Shown here: piece after piece, positions 14,870 to 21,159 of the stretch
Layout: every line of letters begins with the position of its first letter
How positions within the stretch are numbered: position 1 is the stretch's first letter
Assembly (NCBI GenBank): GCA_964648705.1
Contig: CAZYOI010000003.1
Span: forward strand, 1-25,349
From: CAZDXV01 sp964648705
Lineage (GTDB): Bacteria > Patescibacteriota > Minisyncoccia > Minisyncoccales > GWA2-38-27
DNA length: 25,349 bases
Direction: 5' to 3'
Position numbers and translations under genes: made by a program
Notes under the pieces: generated by a model
Seen by the model: only the letters and a program-made list of their open reading frames with translations
Databases searched by the model: none
What the model was told of the DNA's origin: nothing

Positions 14870-14979
14870 TTTTATAGCTCTTATGCAAAAGAGCGGTAAA
14901 GATAACTTTTGTAACAGTTGACCGGGCTATTAACAAAAGCTTTAATTAATTTTCCTATATCCTCCTCTTTTGTCAATTG

Positions 14980-15327
14980 TTAATAAATATCTTTCAAGAA
15001 TTCTTCAGTTTTTCTTCTAAGTTCTTTCTTTGCTTCCTCCCAGCTAACTTCTTTCAGCATCACGGGAGACAACTCTTTGTCAGCTTCTTCAAAATAGGTT
15101 AAGCTTCTTAAAATATGAAGCTTATTATACTTTATTCCTTTGTATTTCTTGTCAAAAAAGCTAAATAATTCTTCCAAAGAATAATTCTTCAAGATAAAGT
15201 AAAGATCGATAAAGTCTTTTCTGCTCCACCCCGAGGAAATAGTGTTAATCTTCATCCAAGCGATATTTCTTCCATCTATCTCCTTAAAAAGACGCTCTGT
15301 TTTTGGTTCGAGAACTTCTTTGTGCAT
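14980..15327 (-). pseudogene. AbiEii-type toxin with internal deletion of the catalytic core
   Basis: The 115-aa frame starts like an AbiEii/AbiGii nucleotidyltransferase toxin (MHKEVLEPKTERLFKEI). It then jumps at about residue 17 straight to the family's C-terminal part: WMKINTISSGWSRKDFIDLYFIL, then NKLHILRSLTYFEEAD and SWEEAKKEL (three separate segments). The usual middle of roughly 80-100 residues, holding the GGTALAL and DLDFF-type catalytic motifs, is absent. The protein therefore cannot transfer nucleotides. It overlaps the upstream DUF6922 gene by 52 bases, as toxin and antitoxin genes of this type often do. I read it as an in-frame deletion remnant that may still be translated, perhaps as a binding partner of the upstream protein. 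Confidence 0.75.
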
Positions 15328-15575
15328 TTAAAAAAGTTAATTGGAATATCTAAAATAAGGCTCCAAAAGTTCAAGGTCTTCTTGTCAACAAAATCTGTCT
15401 CTCTGGCTAATTCTCTAATTTTCGGAATGCCGTAAACTTTCTTTATCTCCCGCCAGTCTTTTTCATCTCCGTAGTTTAAAACCCTCTTTACAATAAAATA
15501 GGCGTCTTTTTGGTAATCAAGATCCTTATAGTTTATATCCCAGAAAATATCTTTGCTTAAAGAAACCTTGCTCAT
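15276..15575 (-). CDS. DUF6922-type antitoxin-like protein
   Basis: Protein of 99 aa beginning MSKVSLSKDIFWDINYKDLDYQKDA (first 25 residues, continuous) and containing RVLNYGDEKDWREIKKVYG (about 31-49) and KKTLNFWSLILDIP (about 65-78). This is the pattern of the DUF6922 family that commonly precedes AbiEii-like toxins and is thought to be its antitoxin partner. That role rests on family context, not on a test. The 52-base overlap with the deleted toxin gene means translation of the two is linked. An extended -10 element lies 9 bases before the ATG, so the mRNA should start close to the start codon. It may also be reached by read-through from murB, whose stop is 32 bases upstream. Confidence 0.7.
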   Translation of the reverse strand: MSKVSLSKDIFWDINYKDLDYQKDAYFIVKRVLNYGDEKDWREIKKVYGIPKIRELARETDFVDKKTLNFWSLILDIPINFFKCTKKFSNQKQSVFLRR

Positions 15576-15584
15576 TCTAACTCT

Positions 15585-15593
15585 ATTTTAGCA
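15585..15593 (-). promoter_or_regulatory. extended -10 promoter of the DUF6922 gene
   Basis: TGCTAAAAT on the minus strand (-10 TAAAAT with extended TGn), 9 bases before the ATG at 15575. The sequence 17 bases further up (TGGATA, in the end of murB) is a poor -35. Confidence 0.45.
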
Positions 15594-15606
15594 CAAAACA
15601 GTTATT

Positions 15607-16488
15607 TTATCCATTAATAATCCTGATCTCCTCTTCAAGCTCTATGCCAAATTTCTCTTTTACTTTTTCTTTAGCTAAAGCTATTAACTTCTTAACATCT
15701 TCAGCTTTAGCTCCACCTAAATTAACAATAAAGTTGGCGTGTTTTTCTGAAATCTGGACTTTGCCTATCTTCTTTCCCTTTAAACCGACAGAATCTATTA
15801 AAAAGCCGGCGCTCTCTTTGGGAGGATTTTTGAAAATACACCCAGCAGAAGAATCAAAAGGAATCCTTTCCTTTCTTGACTCTAAAAGCTCTGTTCTCTC
15901 TTTTTTTAATTTCTTCTTATCTCCTTTTTTAAGCTCTAAAACCACCTCTAAAATAACAGTTCCCTTTATTTTTTTTAACTTAGAATATCTATAATCAAAA
16001 TCAAACCATTCTTTTTCTCTTTTTTCTACTTTATTGCCTGAAGTCATAATTTCAGCCTCTTTAAAGACATCTGAAACGCTCCAGCTCCCTTTAAACCAAC
16101 CGGCATTTCCCAAAACAGCGCCTCCGACAGTTCCCGGGATTCCACTTGCCTTTTCCAAGCCGGAGAGGCCTTTTTTAACCGTCTCTTCTGCTAATTTGTC
16201 CAAAAGGGCTCCTGATTCAGCTTTCAAAACAGTGTCTTCTATAGTAAAATTATCAGCTTTGTTCTTTATAAGCAAGCCATCGAAACCTCTATCTGACATT
16301 AAAATATTACTTCCCGAGCCTAAAACCAAAAAAGGAATATTTAACTCTTTAGCTATTTTGAGAGCTTTTTTAAGCTCTTCTTTGCTTTCAGCTGTAGAAA
16401 AATAGCGGGCAGGACCCCCTATTCTAAAAGTAGTATGCTCTGATAAAAGAATATTTTCTTTTAGAGACAGTTTTTCTTTAATGTCCAT
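15607..16488 (-). CDS. murB: UDP-N-acetylmuramate dehydrogenase
   Basis: FAD enzyme that reduces UDP-GlcNAc-enolpyruvate to UDP-MurNAc in cytosolic peptidoglycan synthesis. The 293-aa length fits the short type II MurB, lacking the extra fold of the E. coli enzyme. Visible FAD-binding motifs are HTTFRIGGPARYF (18-30), VLGSGSNILMSDRGF (55-69) and GIPGTVGGAVLGNAGWF. The active-site loop is SAGCIFKNP, with Cys where many homologues have Ser, and the C-terminal catalytic Glu lies in LEEEIRIING. Its presence shows the organism builds a wall. The upstream 200 bases hold two structured RNA elements and a promoter overlapped by a palindrome. No -10 box lies close to the ATG, so murB is probably transcribed with a structured leader. 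Confidence 0.95.
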   Translation of the reverse strand: MDIKEKLSLKENILLSEHTTFRIGGPARYFSTAESKEELKKALKIAKELNIPFLVLGSGSNILMSDRGFDGLLIKNKADNFTIEDTVLKAESGALLDKLAEETVKKGLSGLEKASGIPGTVGGAVLGNAGWFKGSWSVSDVFKEAEIMTSGNKVEKREKEWFDFDYRYSKLKKIKGTVILEVVLELKKGDKKKLKKERTELLESRKERIPFDSSAGCIFKNPPKESAGFLIDSVGLKGKKIGKVQISEKHANFIVNLGGAKAEDVKKLIALAKEKVKEKFGIELEEEIRIING

Positions 16489-16512
16489 TGTTTAATCTTC
16501 TCTTTTTTCTTC

Positions 16513-16577
16513 TAAAAAGTAAAGGCCAGGAGAGTTTACTCCACAAGAAGTCTTTGTGAGTGCTTACCTCCTGACCT
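16513..16577 (-). ncRNA. second structured RNA element (murB leader or ~65-nt small RNA)
   Basis: On the minus strand, a 10-bp outer stem joins 16568-16577 with 16523-16532. Its G-U wobble pairs only in minus-strand RNA (C-A mismatch on the plus strand), which indicates the transcribed strand. An inner stem pairs ACTCACAA with TTGTGGAGT around a 7-base loop. The element ends in CTTTACTTTTT. The predicted start site, 7 bases after TACAAT, is the first base of the outer stem. An AGGAGG sits in its 5' arm. It could be a discrete RNA or the murB 5' leader acting as an attenuator. Confidence 0.5.
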
Positions 16578-16583
16578 AACAAC

Positions 16584-16601
16584 ATTGTAATACATTACAA
16601 T
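16584..16601. promoter_or_regulatory. 18-bp palindrome, candidate operator
   Basis: ATTGTAAT-AC-ATTACAAT, perfect 8-bp arms with a 2-base centre. It covers the -10 box and part of the spacer of the promoter at 16584-16612, the classic position for repressor binding. The regulator is unknown. A second 18-bp palindrome with the same ATTG...CAAT ends lies over the CapD-like promoter at 19231-19248. Confidence 0.5.
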
Positions 16602-16612
16602 AAAAAAAGCAA
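16584..16612 (-). promoter_or_regulatory. promoter of the second RNA element/murB
   Basis: TTGCTT (16607-16612), a 17-base spacer and TACAAT (16584-16589) on the minus strand. It lies inside the T-run region of the preceding terminator and is overlapped by an 18-bp palindrome. Confidence 0.55.
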
Positions 16613-16633
16613 AAAACCTCGCATGATGAGGTT
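16611..16633 (-). terminator. rho-independent terminator of the first RNA element
   Basis: A perfect 6-bp stem (16615-16620 with 16628-16633; AACCTC pairing with GAGGTT) around a 7-base loop is followed on the minus strand by TTTTTTGCTTTTTTT. The plus strand has only TTTTC after the stem, so the minus direction is clearly preferred. Confidence 0.8.
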
Positions 16634-16675
16634 TTCTGCCGACTTCGTGAAGTATCCGTAAAGGATAACACTCAC
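16611..16675 (-). ncRNA. first structured small RNA, ~65 nt
   Basis: It has its own promoter (16682-16710) and terminator (16611-16633) on the minus strand and no sensible reading frame. The 5' part folds as an interrupted hairpin, GTGAGTGTTATCC (16675-16663) with GGATACTTCAC (16657-16647), followed by a short linker and the terminator stem. The predicted 5' end falls at the hairpin start. Its first bases TGTGAGTG are exactly complementary to CACTCACA in the second element (16562-16555). I recognise no known RNA family. Confidence 0.5.
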
Positions 16676-16681
16676 ATTTAC

Positions 16682-16710
16682 ATCTTAGCAAATTAAATCT
16701 CTTTTGTCAA
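16682..16710 (-). promoter_or_regulatory. promoter of the first RNA element
   Basis: TTGACA (16705-16710), a 17-base spacer and TAAGAT (16682-16687) on the minus strand. The -35 lies inside the last codons of the HEPN gene, and the -10 lies just past its stop codon. Confidence 0.65.
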
Positions 16711-17043
16711 GCTTCCTTCAGCTTTTTTTAATAATTTATCAGCTGTTCTCTGGTCATAAATATGACTGATAAGGTTGCGGTTATCCAAAAACTCAAACCA
16801 CTTTTCCAGTTCTTCAACCAGCTCCAGCCTTCCTGCTTCCCTTAAACATCCCTTGGGACTTTTGCAGTCCAAACCCTGCTCTCTGACATAAGTTTGGAGA
16901 GCTTTCCAGGATAATTCAAAGGTAAACTCAAATCTTTGAATGGTAGCGTCCCTGTTCATTCTGGTAGGACTTTCTTTCACTGCTTCTTTTAACCTTTGAT
17001 TAGCCCTATCTAGATTCTTAACTAAGCTTTCTAATTTAGTCAT
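16693..17043 (-). CDS. HEPN-domain protein, HI0074/HepT-like partner of an MNT enzyme
   Basis: All-helical HEPN protein of 116 aa of the nucleotidyltransferase substrate-binding (HI0074) type. The sequence shows ATIQRFEFTFELSWKALQTY (about 34-53) and the HEPN RNase-like motif R89-N-x3-H94 in DNRNLISHIYD. In MNT-HEPN (type VII) toxin-antitoxin pairs the HEPN protein is an RNase that the MNT enzyme silences by adding AMP to a Tyr near this motif; a Tyr is present at position 96. Whether this HI0074-type pair is toxic is uncertain. Its ATG overlaps the stop of the MNT gene by four bases. Confidence 0.85.
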   Translation of the reverse strand: MTKLESLVKNLDRANQRLKEAVKESPTRMNRDATIQRFEFTFELSWKALQTYVREQGLDCKSPKGCLREAGRLELVEELEKWFEFLDNRNLISHIYDQRTADKLLKKAEGSLTKEI

Positions 17044-17324
17044 AGGTTTCTTGTTTTCTCTAAGGCGACCTCCTTAAACCCGGGAGAGAGCTGGCTGAAA
17101 TCAACGACATCAACCTTAAAGGGCAAATCTGATTCTTCCAAAGCTTCTTCAATTAAAACTTTAGTTTTAGAAGGAAGCGGTTTCTTCCCTATAATTCCTA
17201 TATCGTAGTCAGAATATCTCTTGGCTTTTCCGGCTGCCCTGGAGCCAAAAACAAATACTCTATACTGGCTGGAGTCAATAAAGCTGTATATTATTCTCTT
17301 TATTTCTTTTTCGGCTTTCTTCAT
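17040..17324 (-). CDS. minimal nucleotidyltransferase (MNT, Pol-beta fold)
   Basis: Protein of 94 aa with the full catalytic signature of the family: G27-S28, ten residues, then D39-x-D41 in YSDYDIG, and a third Asp at 72 in KVDVVDF. MNT proteins paired with HEPN partners act as antitoxins that AMPylate the toxin. Gene order here (MNT first, HEPN second) matches HI0073-HI0074. It follows the CapD-like gene by 41 bases. The only nearby promoter-like sequence is TTGTCT over the CapD stop codon, with poorly spaced -10 candidates. Confidence 0.85.
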   Translation of the reverse strand: MKKAEKEIKRIIYSFIDSSQYRVFVFGSRAAGKAKRYSDYDIGIIGKKPLPSKTKVLIEEALEESDLPFKVDVVDFSQLSPGFKEVALEKTRNL

Positions 17325-17365
17325 ATGTTTTATTGCAAGAAAATATTAAACAGCAGTCGAACAAT

Positions 17366-19210
17366 TTAAGACAAGTATTCTCTGACCAAACTCTTAATAT
17401 CTTCTTTTCCCTGTTTCAATCTCTCCAAAAGATTGCTAATCTGATCATCTGAAACAGAAGATAATCTTGCTTTAAATATCCTTTGATTTTGGGTGGCTAT
17501 TGTTCCTTCTTCCGCTGTTAAAAGCTCTTCAAAAAGCTTCTCTCCCTCTCTCGGCTCCGTGAAGACAATGGGTATTTCTCTGTCCGGTTCAAATCCTGAA
17601 AGCTTTATAAGCTCTTTTGCTAAATCCAGTATTTTAACGGGCTTTCCCATATCAAGAACGAAGACCTCTCCTCCTTCGCCCATTTCAGAGGCCTGAAGAA
17701 CCAAAAGAACGGCCTCCGGTATCATCATAAAGTATCTTTTCATTTCAGGATGGGTAACCTCTACGGGCCCTCCTTTCTTAATCTGCTCTTTAAAAACGGG
17801 GATAACGCTTCCCCTGCTGTCTAAAACATTGCCGAATCTTACAGAGACAAACTTGGTGCTGTTTTTCTGGTTAAGATTCTGGCATATCATCTCCCCCGCT
17901 CTTTTGGAAGCTCCCATCACAGAAAAAGGATTAACCGCTTTGTCGGTAGAAATGAAGATGAACTTCTCTGCCTCGTTATCCAGGGCCGCCTCTGCTACGT
18001 TATTTGTTCCAAAGATATTGTTCTTAACAGCTTCTTGAGGATTTTCTTCCATTAAAGGAACATGCTTGTAGGCTGCGGCGTGAAAGACAATGTCCGGCTT
18101 GAAATAGCTGAAAACATTTTTTATTCTTTCTTTATCTCTAATATCTCTGATTAAAGAGTTTATCTTAATATTGGGAAAATAGCCCTTGACCTCTTCTGAG
18201 ATATTGAATATGCCTGTCTCGTCCTGGTCTAAAAGAGAAACTTCCGAAGGAGAAAACTTTAAAACCTGCCGGGAAAGCTCGGATCCAATAGAGCCCGCAG
18301 CTCCTGTGATAAGAACCTTCTTATTTTTAATAAAGTTCTCTATGGCTTTGGTGTCTAAAGAAACAGAATCTCTTCCCAAAAGGTCTTCTGTTTGAATCTC
18401 TCTTAAATTCTTTAGAGAAACGCCTCCTTCTATTACCTCGTGTATAGGAGGGACAATCTTAACTTTTCTTAGCTTTGCTTTCCTCGCCAAACTGACAGCT
18501 TTTTTAACGGCTTCAGAACCGGCAGAAGGCAAAGCTATTATCATATTCTCAACCCCTTTCTCTTTGATTATCTCGGGAATATTGTCTATTTTCCCTAAAA
18601 CCTTTAAGCCGTGAATTGAAACCCCTCTCTTGCTGGGATTGTCGTCTACAAAGCCCACAGGAGAGTAAGGAGTAGTCCGGGAAAAGTTAATGCCCCTTAA
18701 AATCTGCTCTCCCGCCTCTCCTGCTCCGACAATCAGAGTGTTTTCTCTTTTTCCCCTTTTTTTTCTGAAAAGCTCCAGATATACTCTTTTGGCAAAGCGA
18801 ATAGCCCCTGTAAAGATGAATATTAAAAAGTAGGAGATAAAAAGAGTGGATCTCGGAAAACCTTCAAAGACCTCTGAATCCCTGAAGATAAGAAATGCTA
18901 TAGCTACAACCAAAAAGCTCAATAAGGTTCCCTTAAAAAGGGAGATAAGCTCTGTGGCGCTTACATAGGCCCAGGTAAAAGAATATAAGCGGGTAAAATA
19001 GAAGACCACTATTGTGGCCAGAACAGCTACTCCGGCAAAAAAGAAAATAGATCCTTTTTCAAAATACCGAAAGGGAATATTTCCTTCAAATCTCAATAAA
19101 AAGGCAAGCCAGACAGAAAGGCATACAAAAACAAAATCCCAAAAGAGGAAAAAGAAGAATCTTCTTTTGTTCAGAATATATCTTGGAATTTTTTCAGAAT
19201 AGCCGAACAT
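17366..19210 (-). CDS. membrane nucleotide-sugar 4,6-dehydratase, WbpM/CapD/PglF-like
   Basis: Large inner-membrane enzyme that dehydrates UDP-GlcNAc-type substrates to start synthesis of deoxy-amino sugars for surface polysaccharide or glycans. Four N-terminal membrane spans (within about residues 15-135) are followed by a CoA-binding-like Rossmann domain (TLIVGAGEAGEQIL near 160). The catalytic extended SDR domain begins LITGAAGSIGSEL near 300. The active site is STDKAVNPFSVMGASK, with Met in place of the usual Tyr, as is typical of the membrane-bound dehydratases. The frame reaches a TTG at 19216, but the ATG at 19210 fits the family and sits 8 bases past the -10 box. It is transcribed from its own promoter, which is overlapped by an 18-bp palindrome. 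The exact sugar product cannot be told. Confidence 0.92.
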   Translation of the reverse strand: MFGYSEKIPRYILNKRRFFFFLFWDFVFVCLSVWLAFLLRFEGNIPFRYFEKGSIFFFAGVAVLATIVVFYFTRLYSFTWAYVSATELISLFKGTLLSFLVVAIAFLIFRDSEVFEGFPRSTLFISYFLIFIFTGAIRFAKRVYLELFRKKRGKRENTLIVGAGEAGEQILRGINFSRTTPYSPVGFVDDNPSKRGVSIHGLKVLGKIDNIPEIIKEKGVENMIIALPSAGSEAVKKAVSLARKAKLRKVKIVPPIHEVIEGGVSLKNLREIQTEDLLGRDSVSLDTKAIENFIKNKKVLITGAAGSIGSELSRQVLKFSPSEVSLLDQDETGIFNISEEVKGYFPNIKINSLIRDIRDKERIKNVFSYFKPDIVFHAAAYKHVPLMEENPQEAVKNNIFGTNNVAEAALDNEAEKFIFISTDKAVNPFSVMGASKRAGEMICQNLNQKNSTKFVSVRFGNVLDSRGSVIPVFKEQIKKGGPVEVTHPEMKRYFMMIPEAVLLVLQASEMGEGGEVFVLDMGKPVKILDLAKELIKLSGFEPDREIPIVFTEPREGEKLFEELLTAEEGTIATQNQRIFKARLSSVSDDQISNLLERLKQGKEDIKSLVREYLS

Positions 19211-19218
19211 GCTCAATC

Positions 19219-19247
19219 ATCCTATCAATTATTGACATTAATGTCAA
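19219..19247 (-). promoter_or_regulatory. sigma70-type promoter of the dehydratase gene, leaderless
   Basis: TTGACA (19242-19247), a 17-base spacer and TAGGAT (19219-19224) on the minus strand. The -10 ends 8 bases before the ATG at 19210, so the mRNA should begin almost at the start codon. Confidence 0.65.
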
Positions 19248-19248
19248 T
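19231..19248. promoter_or_regulatory. 18-bp perfect palindrome, candidate operator
   Basis: ATTGACATTAATGTCAAT is identical to its own complement and covers the -35 box and part of the spacer of the dehydratase promoter. A dimeric repressor could block the promoter here. No regulator gene is adjacent. Confidence 0.5.
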
Positions 19249-19262
19249 ATAATATGTAATAA

Positions 19263-19290
19263 AAAACTCAATCGTCTAATTGAGTTTTCA
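19263..19290. terminator. bidirectional hairpin terminator
   Basis: A perfect 10-bp stem (AAAACTCAAT at 19263-19272 with ATTGAGTTTT at 19279-19288) around a 6-base loop, with T-runs at the stem end on both strands (TTTTTT on minus). It separates the Sat-CysC transcript from the dehydratase promoter. Confidence 0.75.
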
Positions 19291-19440
19291 AAATAAAAGA
19301 TTGTACTGTTTTATTCCTTTAATGCCGGATAAGCTCCCATACTTTTCAGCTGCTTCTCTTCTTTTCTCAAGCCAGCTGGGAAGGTATTCCATTTTCATAT
19401 TTGTCTCTTTCGCGCCTATTTTTCAAACCATAAAAAAGCT
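19288..19440 (-). pseudogene. decayed fragment of a DegT-family aminotransferase
   Basis: A short minus-strand frame (ATG at 19398 to TGA at 19288-19290) encodes YLPSWLEKRREAAEKY and then LSGIKGIK. It aligns with residues 239-270 of the intact aminotransferase at 22095-23189 (YLPSWLEKRREIAERY, LSGIEGIK), with one codon missing. Just upstream, in another frame, YGLKNR resembles the intact YGFTSR at residues 224-229, implying a small deletion or frameshift. Everything before and after is gone, and no pyridoxal-phosphate Lys region remains. It marks a lost second aminotransferase or a partial duplication. Confidence 0.75.
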
Positions 19441-19506
19441 TTATTCGGCTTAGGATTTCATCATGAAAATAAATCTTAATACGGACAAGAGAACCTTTTT
19501 GGTAAA

Positions 19507-21159
19507 TTAAAGAAACTTTCTTTCAAGATAGTCTAAAACTTTTTTGGCGCAATTCTCTATTGATTCTTCGTTTGTTCTAAGATCAATTTCCGGTTTTTCC
19601 GGCGCCTCATAAGGATCGGAGATACCGGTAAAGTTTTTAATCTCTCCTTTTCTGGCTTTCAAATAAAGGCCTTTTGAATCTCTTTTCTCTGCAACCTTCA
19701 AGGGACAGTTGCAGAAAACTTCAATAAAATTAGTTACTTCTTCCCTTAATTTCTTTCTTTCCTCTTTATAGGGAGAAATAAAAGAAGCCACTACCCCCAA
19801 ATTGTTCTCTGAAAGCAGTTTGGCAACATATCTTATTCTTGTTATATTCTCGTCTCTGTCTTTCTTAGAAAAACCCAGATCCTTGCTTAAGTAATGCCTG
19901 ACAATATCTCCGTCCAGTCTCTCCGCCTTGATCCCCTTTTCTTTTAAGGATTTAAAGACCTTGTCGGCTATAGTTGTTTTCCCGGACTGAGAAAGACCAG
20001 TAAACCAAAGAACAAAACCTTTCTGTTTTTGCTTTTTCTTGTAAAGATCATCAACCAAAGAATTATGACTGTGGGAGAGAAAGTAATAAACTTCGGGTCT
20101 TAAGAGATAGCTTGGAGGCTGTTCTTTTTTCTGAATATAATCTCGCAGCTTGGTTCCGGAGAAAGAAATCTTCTCTTGGTGAGGGCATTTGTTTTTGAAA
20201 GCGTGCTTTTCTTCAAGAGGGCAGTAGATCACTTCCGGAAATTTCAATATCTCAACCCCGATTTCCTTTTTTCCAAATTCTTTAAATATTTCTTGGGCGG
20301 CAAAGGGGCCATAGTAATCCCCTACTCCTGCGTGGTCTCTTCCTACGATAAAATGACTGCAACCAAAGTTCTTCCGTATTATGGCATGAAAGACGGCCTC
20401 CCGCGGTCCAGCATATCTCATTTTTAAAGGGAGAATGCCCAGTAAAACTTTTTCTTTTGGATAATACCTGTCTATTAGAACCTCATAAGAAGTTATAATA
20501 TACTCGTCTTTGAAGTCAGCATTCTTTTTTTCTCCTATTACGGGTTGAATAAATAAGCCATCTACATTTTTTAAGGCCTCTTTCTGCAAGAATTCGTGCC
20601 CGCAATGAGGAACATTCCTTGTCTGGAAAGCGACAACCTTGTCCCAATTTTTCTTTTCAAAGTAATCTCTTGTTTCTTTGGGCGAAAAATTGTAATTAAA
20701 GAAAGAATCTCTTGAATTGTCAAAAAGCTCTATCTCGCCTCCTACTAGATAATTTCCCATTTTATAGACAGCATCTACTCCAGGGTGATTTTTGTCTTTA
20801 GTGCCAAAAACATTTTCTGCGAAAAAATCTTTGTCGTAAGAAAAGATCTGGGGATCCTTTAAAACAGCTACCAGCTTCCCTTCTTCGTTTTTTAAAGATA
20901 TTTCTTTTCCGAATTCTTTTTTCTCTTTAATGTCCAAAACAATAGGAATCGGCCAGACGGTGCCGTCCGAAAGCCGCATCTCAGAAACTACTCTTTCAAA
21001 GTCCTCTTTCTTTAGAAAACCCTCTAGAGGCGAATAAGCTCCCCGGGCTATGTTTTTAACATCTTTTATCTGCTCCTTATCCAAAAAAAGAGCGTCGGAT
21101 GGCTCTCTTTTAAAGATTGATACCTTATCTATTAATTTTCCTCCGTGTGGCTCTATCAT
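19507..21159 (-). CDS. bifunctional sulfate adenylyltransferase / APS kinase (Sat-CysC fusion)
   Basis: Makes APS from sulfate and ATP, then PAPS. The N-terminal ATP-sulfurylase (about residues 1-375) has the PUA-like start, the nucleotide-binding QTRNVPHCGH (179-188, a variant of QxRNPxHxxH) and GRDHAGVGDYYGPF. The C-terminal APS kinase (about 381-550) has the P-loop GLSQSGKT (388-395), RLDGD, the FISPYKEER region and LYLKARKGEIKNFTG. Both halves look complete at 550 aa in total. The gene overlaps the upstream cysQ by 35 bases, so PAPS synthesis and PAP disposal are coupled. No sulfate reductase or transporter is in the window, so PAPS may serve sulfation of a surface sugar rather than assimilation; that is inference. 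Confidence 0.93.
   Translation of the reverse strand: MIEPHGGKLIDKVSIFKREPSDALFLDKEQIKDVKNIARGAYSPLEGFLKKEDFERVVSEMRLSDGTVWPIPIVLDIKEKKEFGKEISLKNEEGKLVAVLKDPQIFSYDKDFFAENVFGTKDKNHPGVDAVYKMGNYLVGGEIELFDNSRDSFFNYNFSPKETRDYFEKKNWDKVVAFQTRNVPHCGHEFLQKEALKNVDGLFIQPVIGEKKNADFKDEYIITSYEVLIDRYYPKEKVLLGILPLKMRYAGPREAVFHAIIRKNFGCSHFIVGRDHAGVGDYYGPFAAQEIFKEFGKKEIGVEILKFPEVIYCPLEEKHAFKNKCPHQEKISFSGTKLRDYIQKKEQPPSYLLRPEVYYFLSHSHNSLVDDLYKKKQKQKGFVLWFTGLSQSGKTTIADKVFKSLKEKGIKAERLDGDIVRHYLSKDLGFSKKDRDENITRIRYVAKLLSENNLGVVASFISPYKEERKKLREEVTNFIEVFCNCPLKVAEKRDSKGLYLKARKGEIKNFTGISDPYEAPEKPEIDLRTNEESIENCAKKVLDYLERKFL

Noticed and set aside
14881..14976. 31-codon TTG frame in line with the AbiEii remnant after its stop codon
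   Set aside because: Too short to distinguish from chance, with no ribosome site before the TTG. Kept only as part of a low-interest finding.
14972..14977. TTGACA just after the AbiEii stop as a promoter -35
   Set aside because: No acceptable -10 box occurs 16-18 bases downstream (only AAAATT-like sequence).
16489..16692. Possible CRISPR array, tRNA or T-box leader in the murB upstream region
   Set aside because: No regularly spaced repeats, no tRNA arms or T-loop sequence, and no T-box antiterminator sequence are present.
19232..19253. Plus-strand TTGACA followed by TATAAT upstream of the dehydratase
   Set aside because: The spacer is only 10 bases, too short for a promoter, and no plus-strand gene follows. 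The TTGACA is explained by the palindrome.
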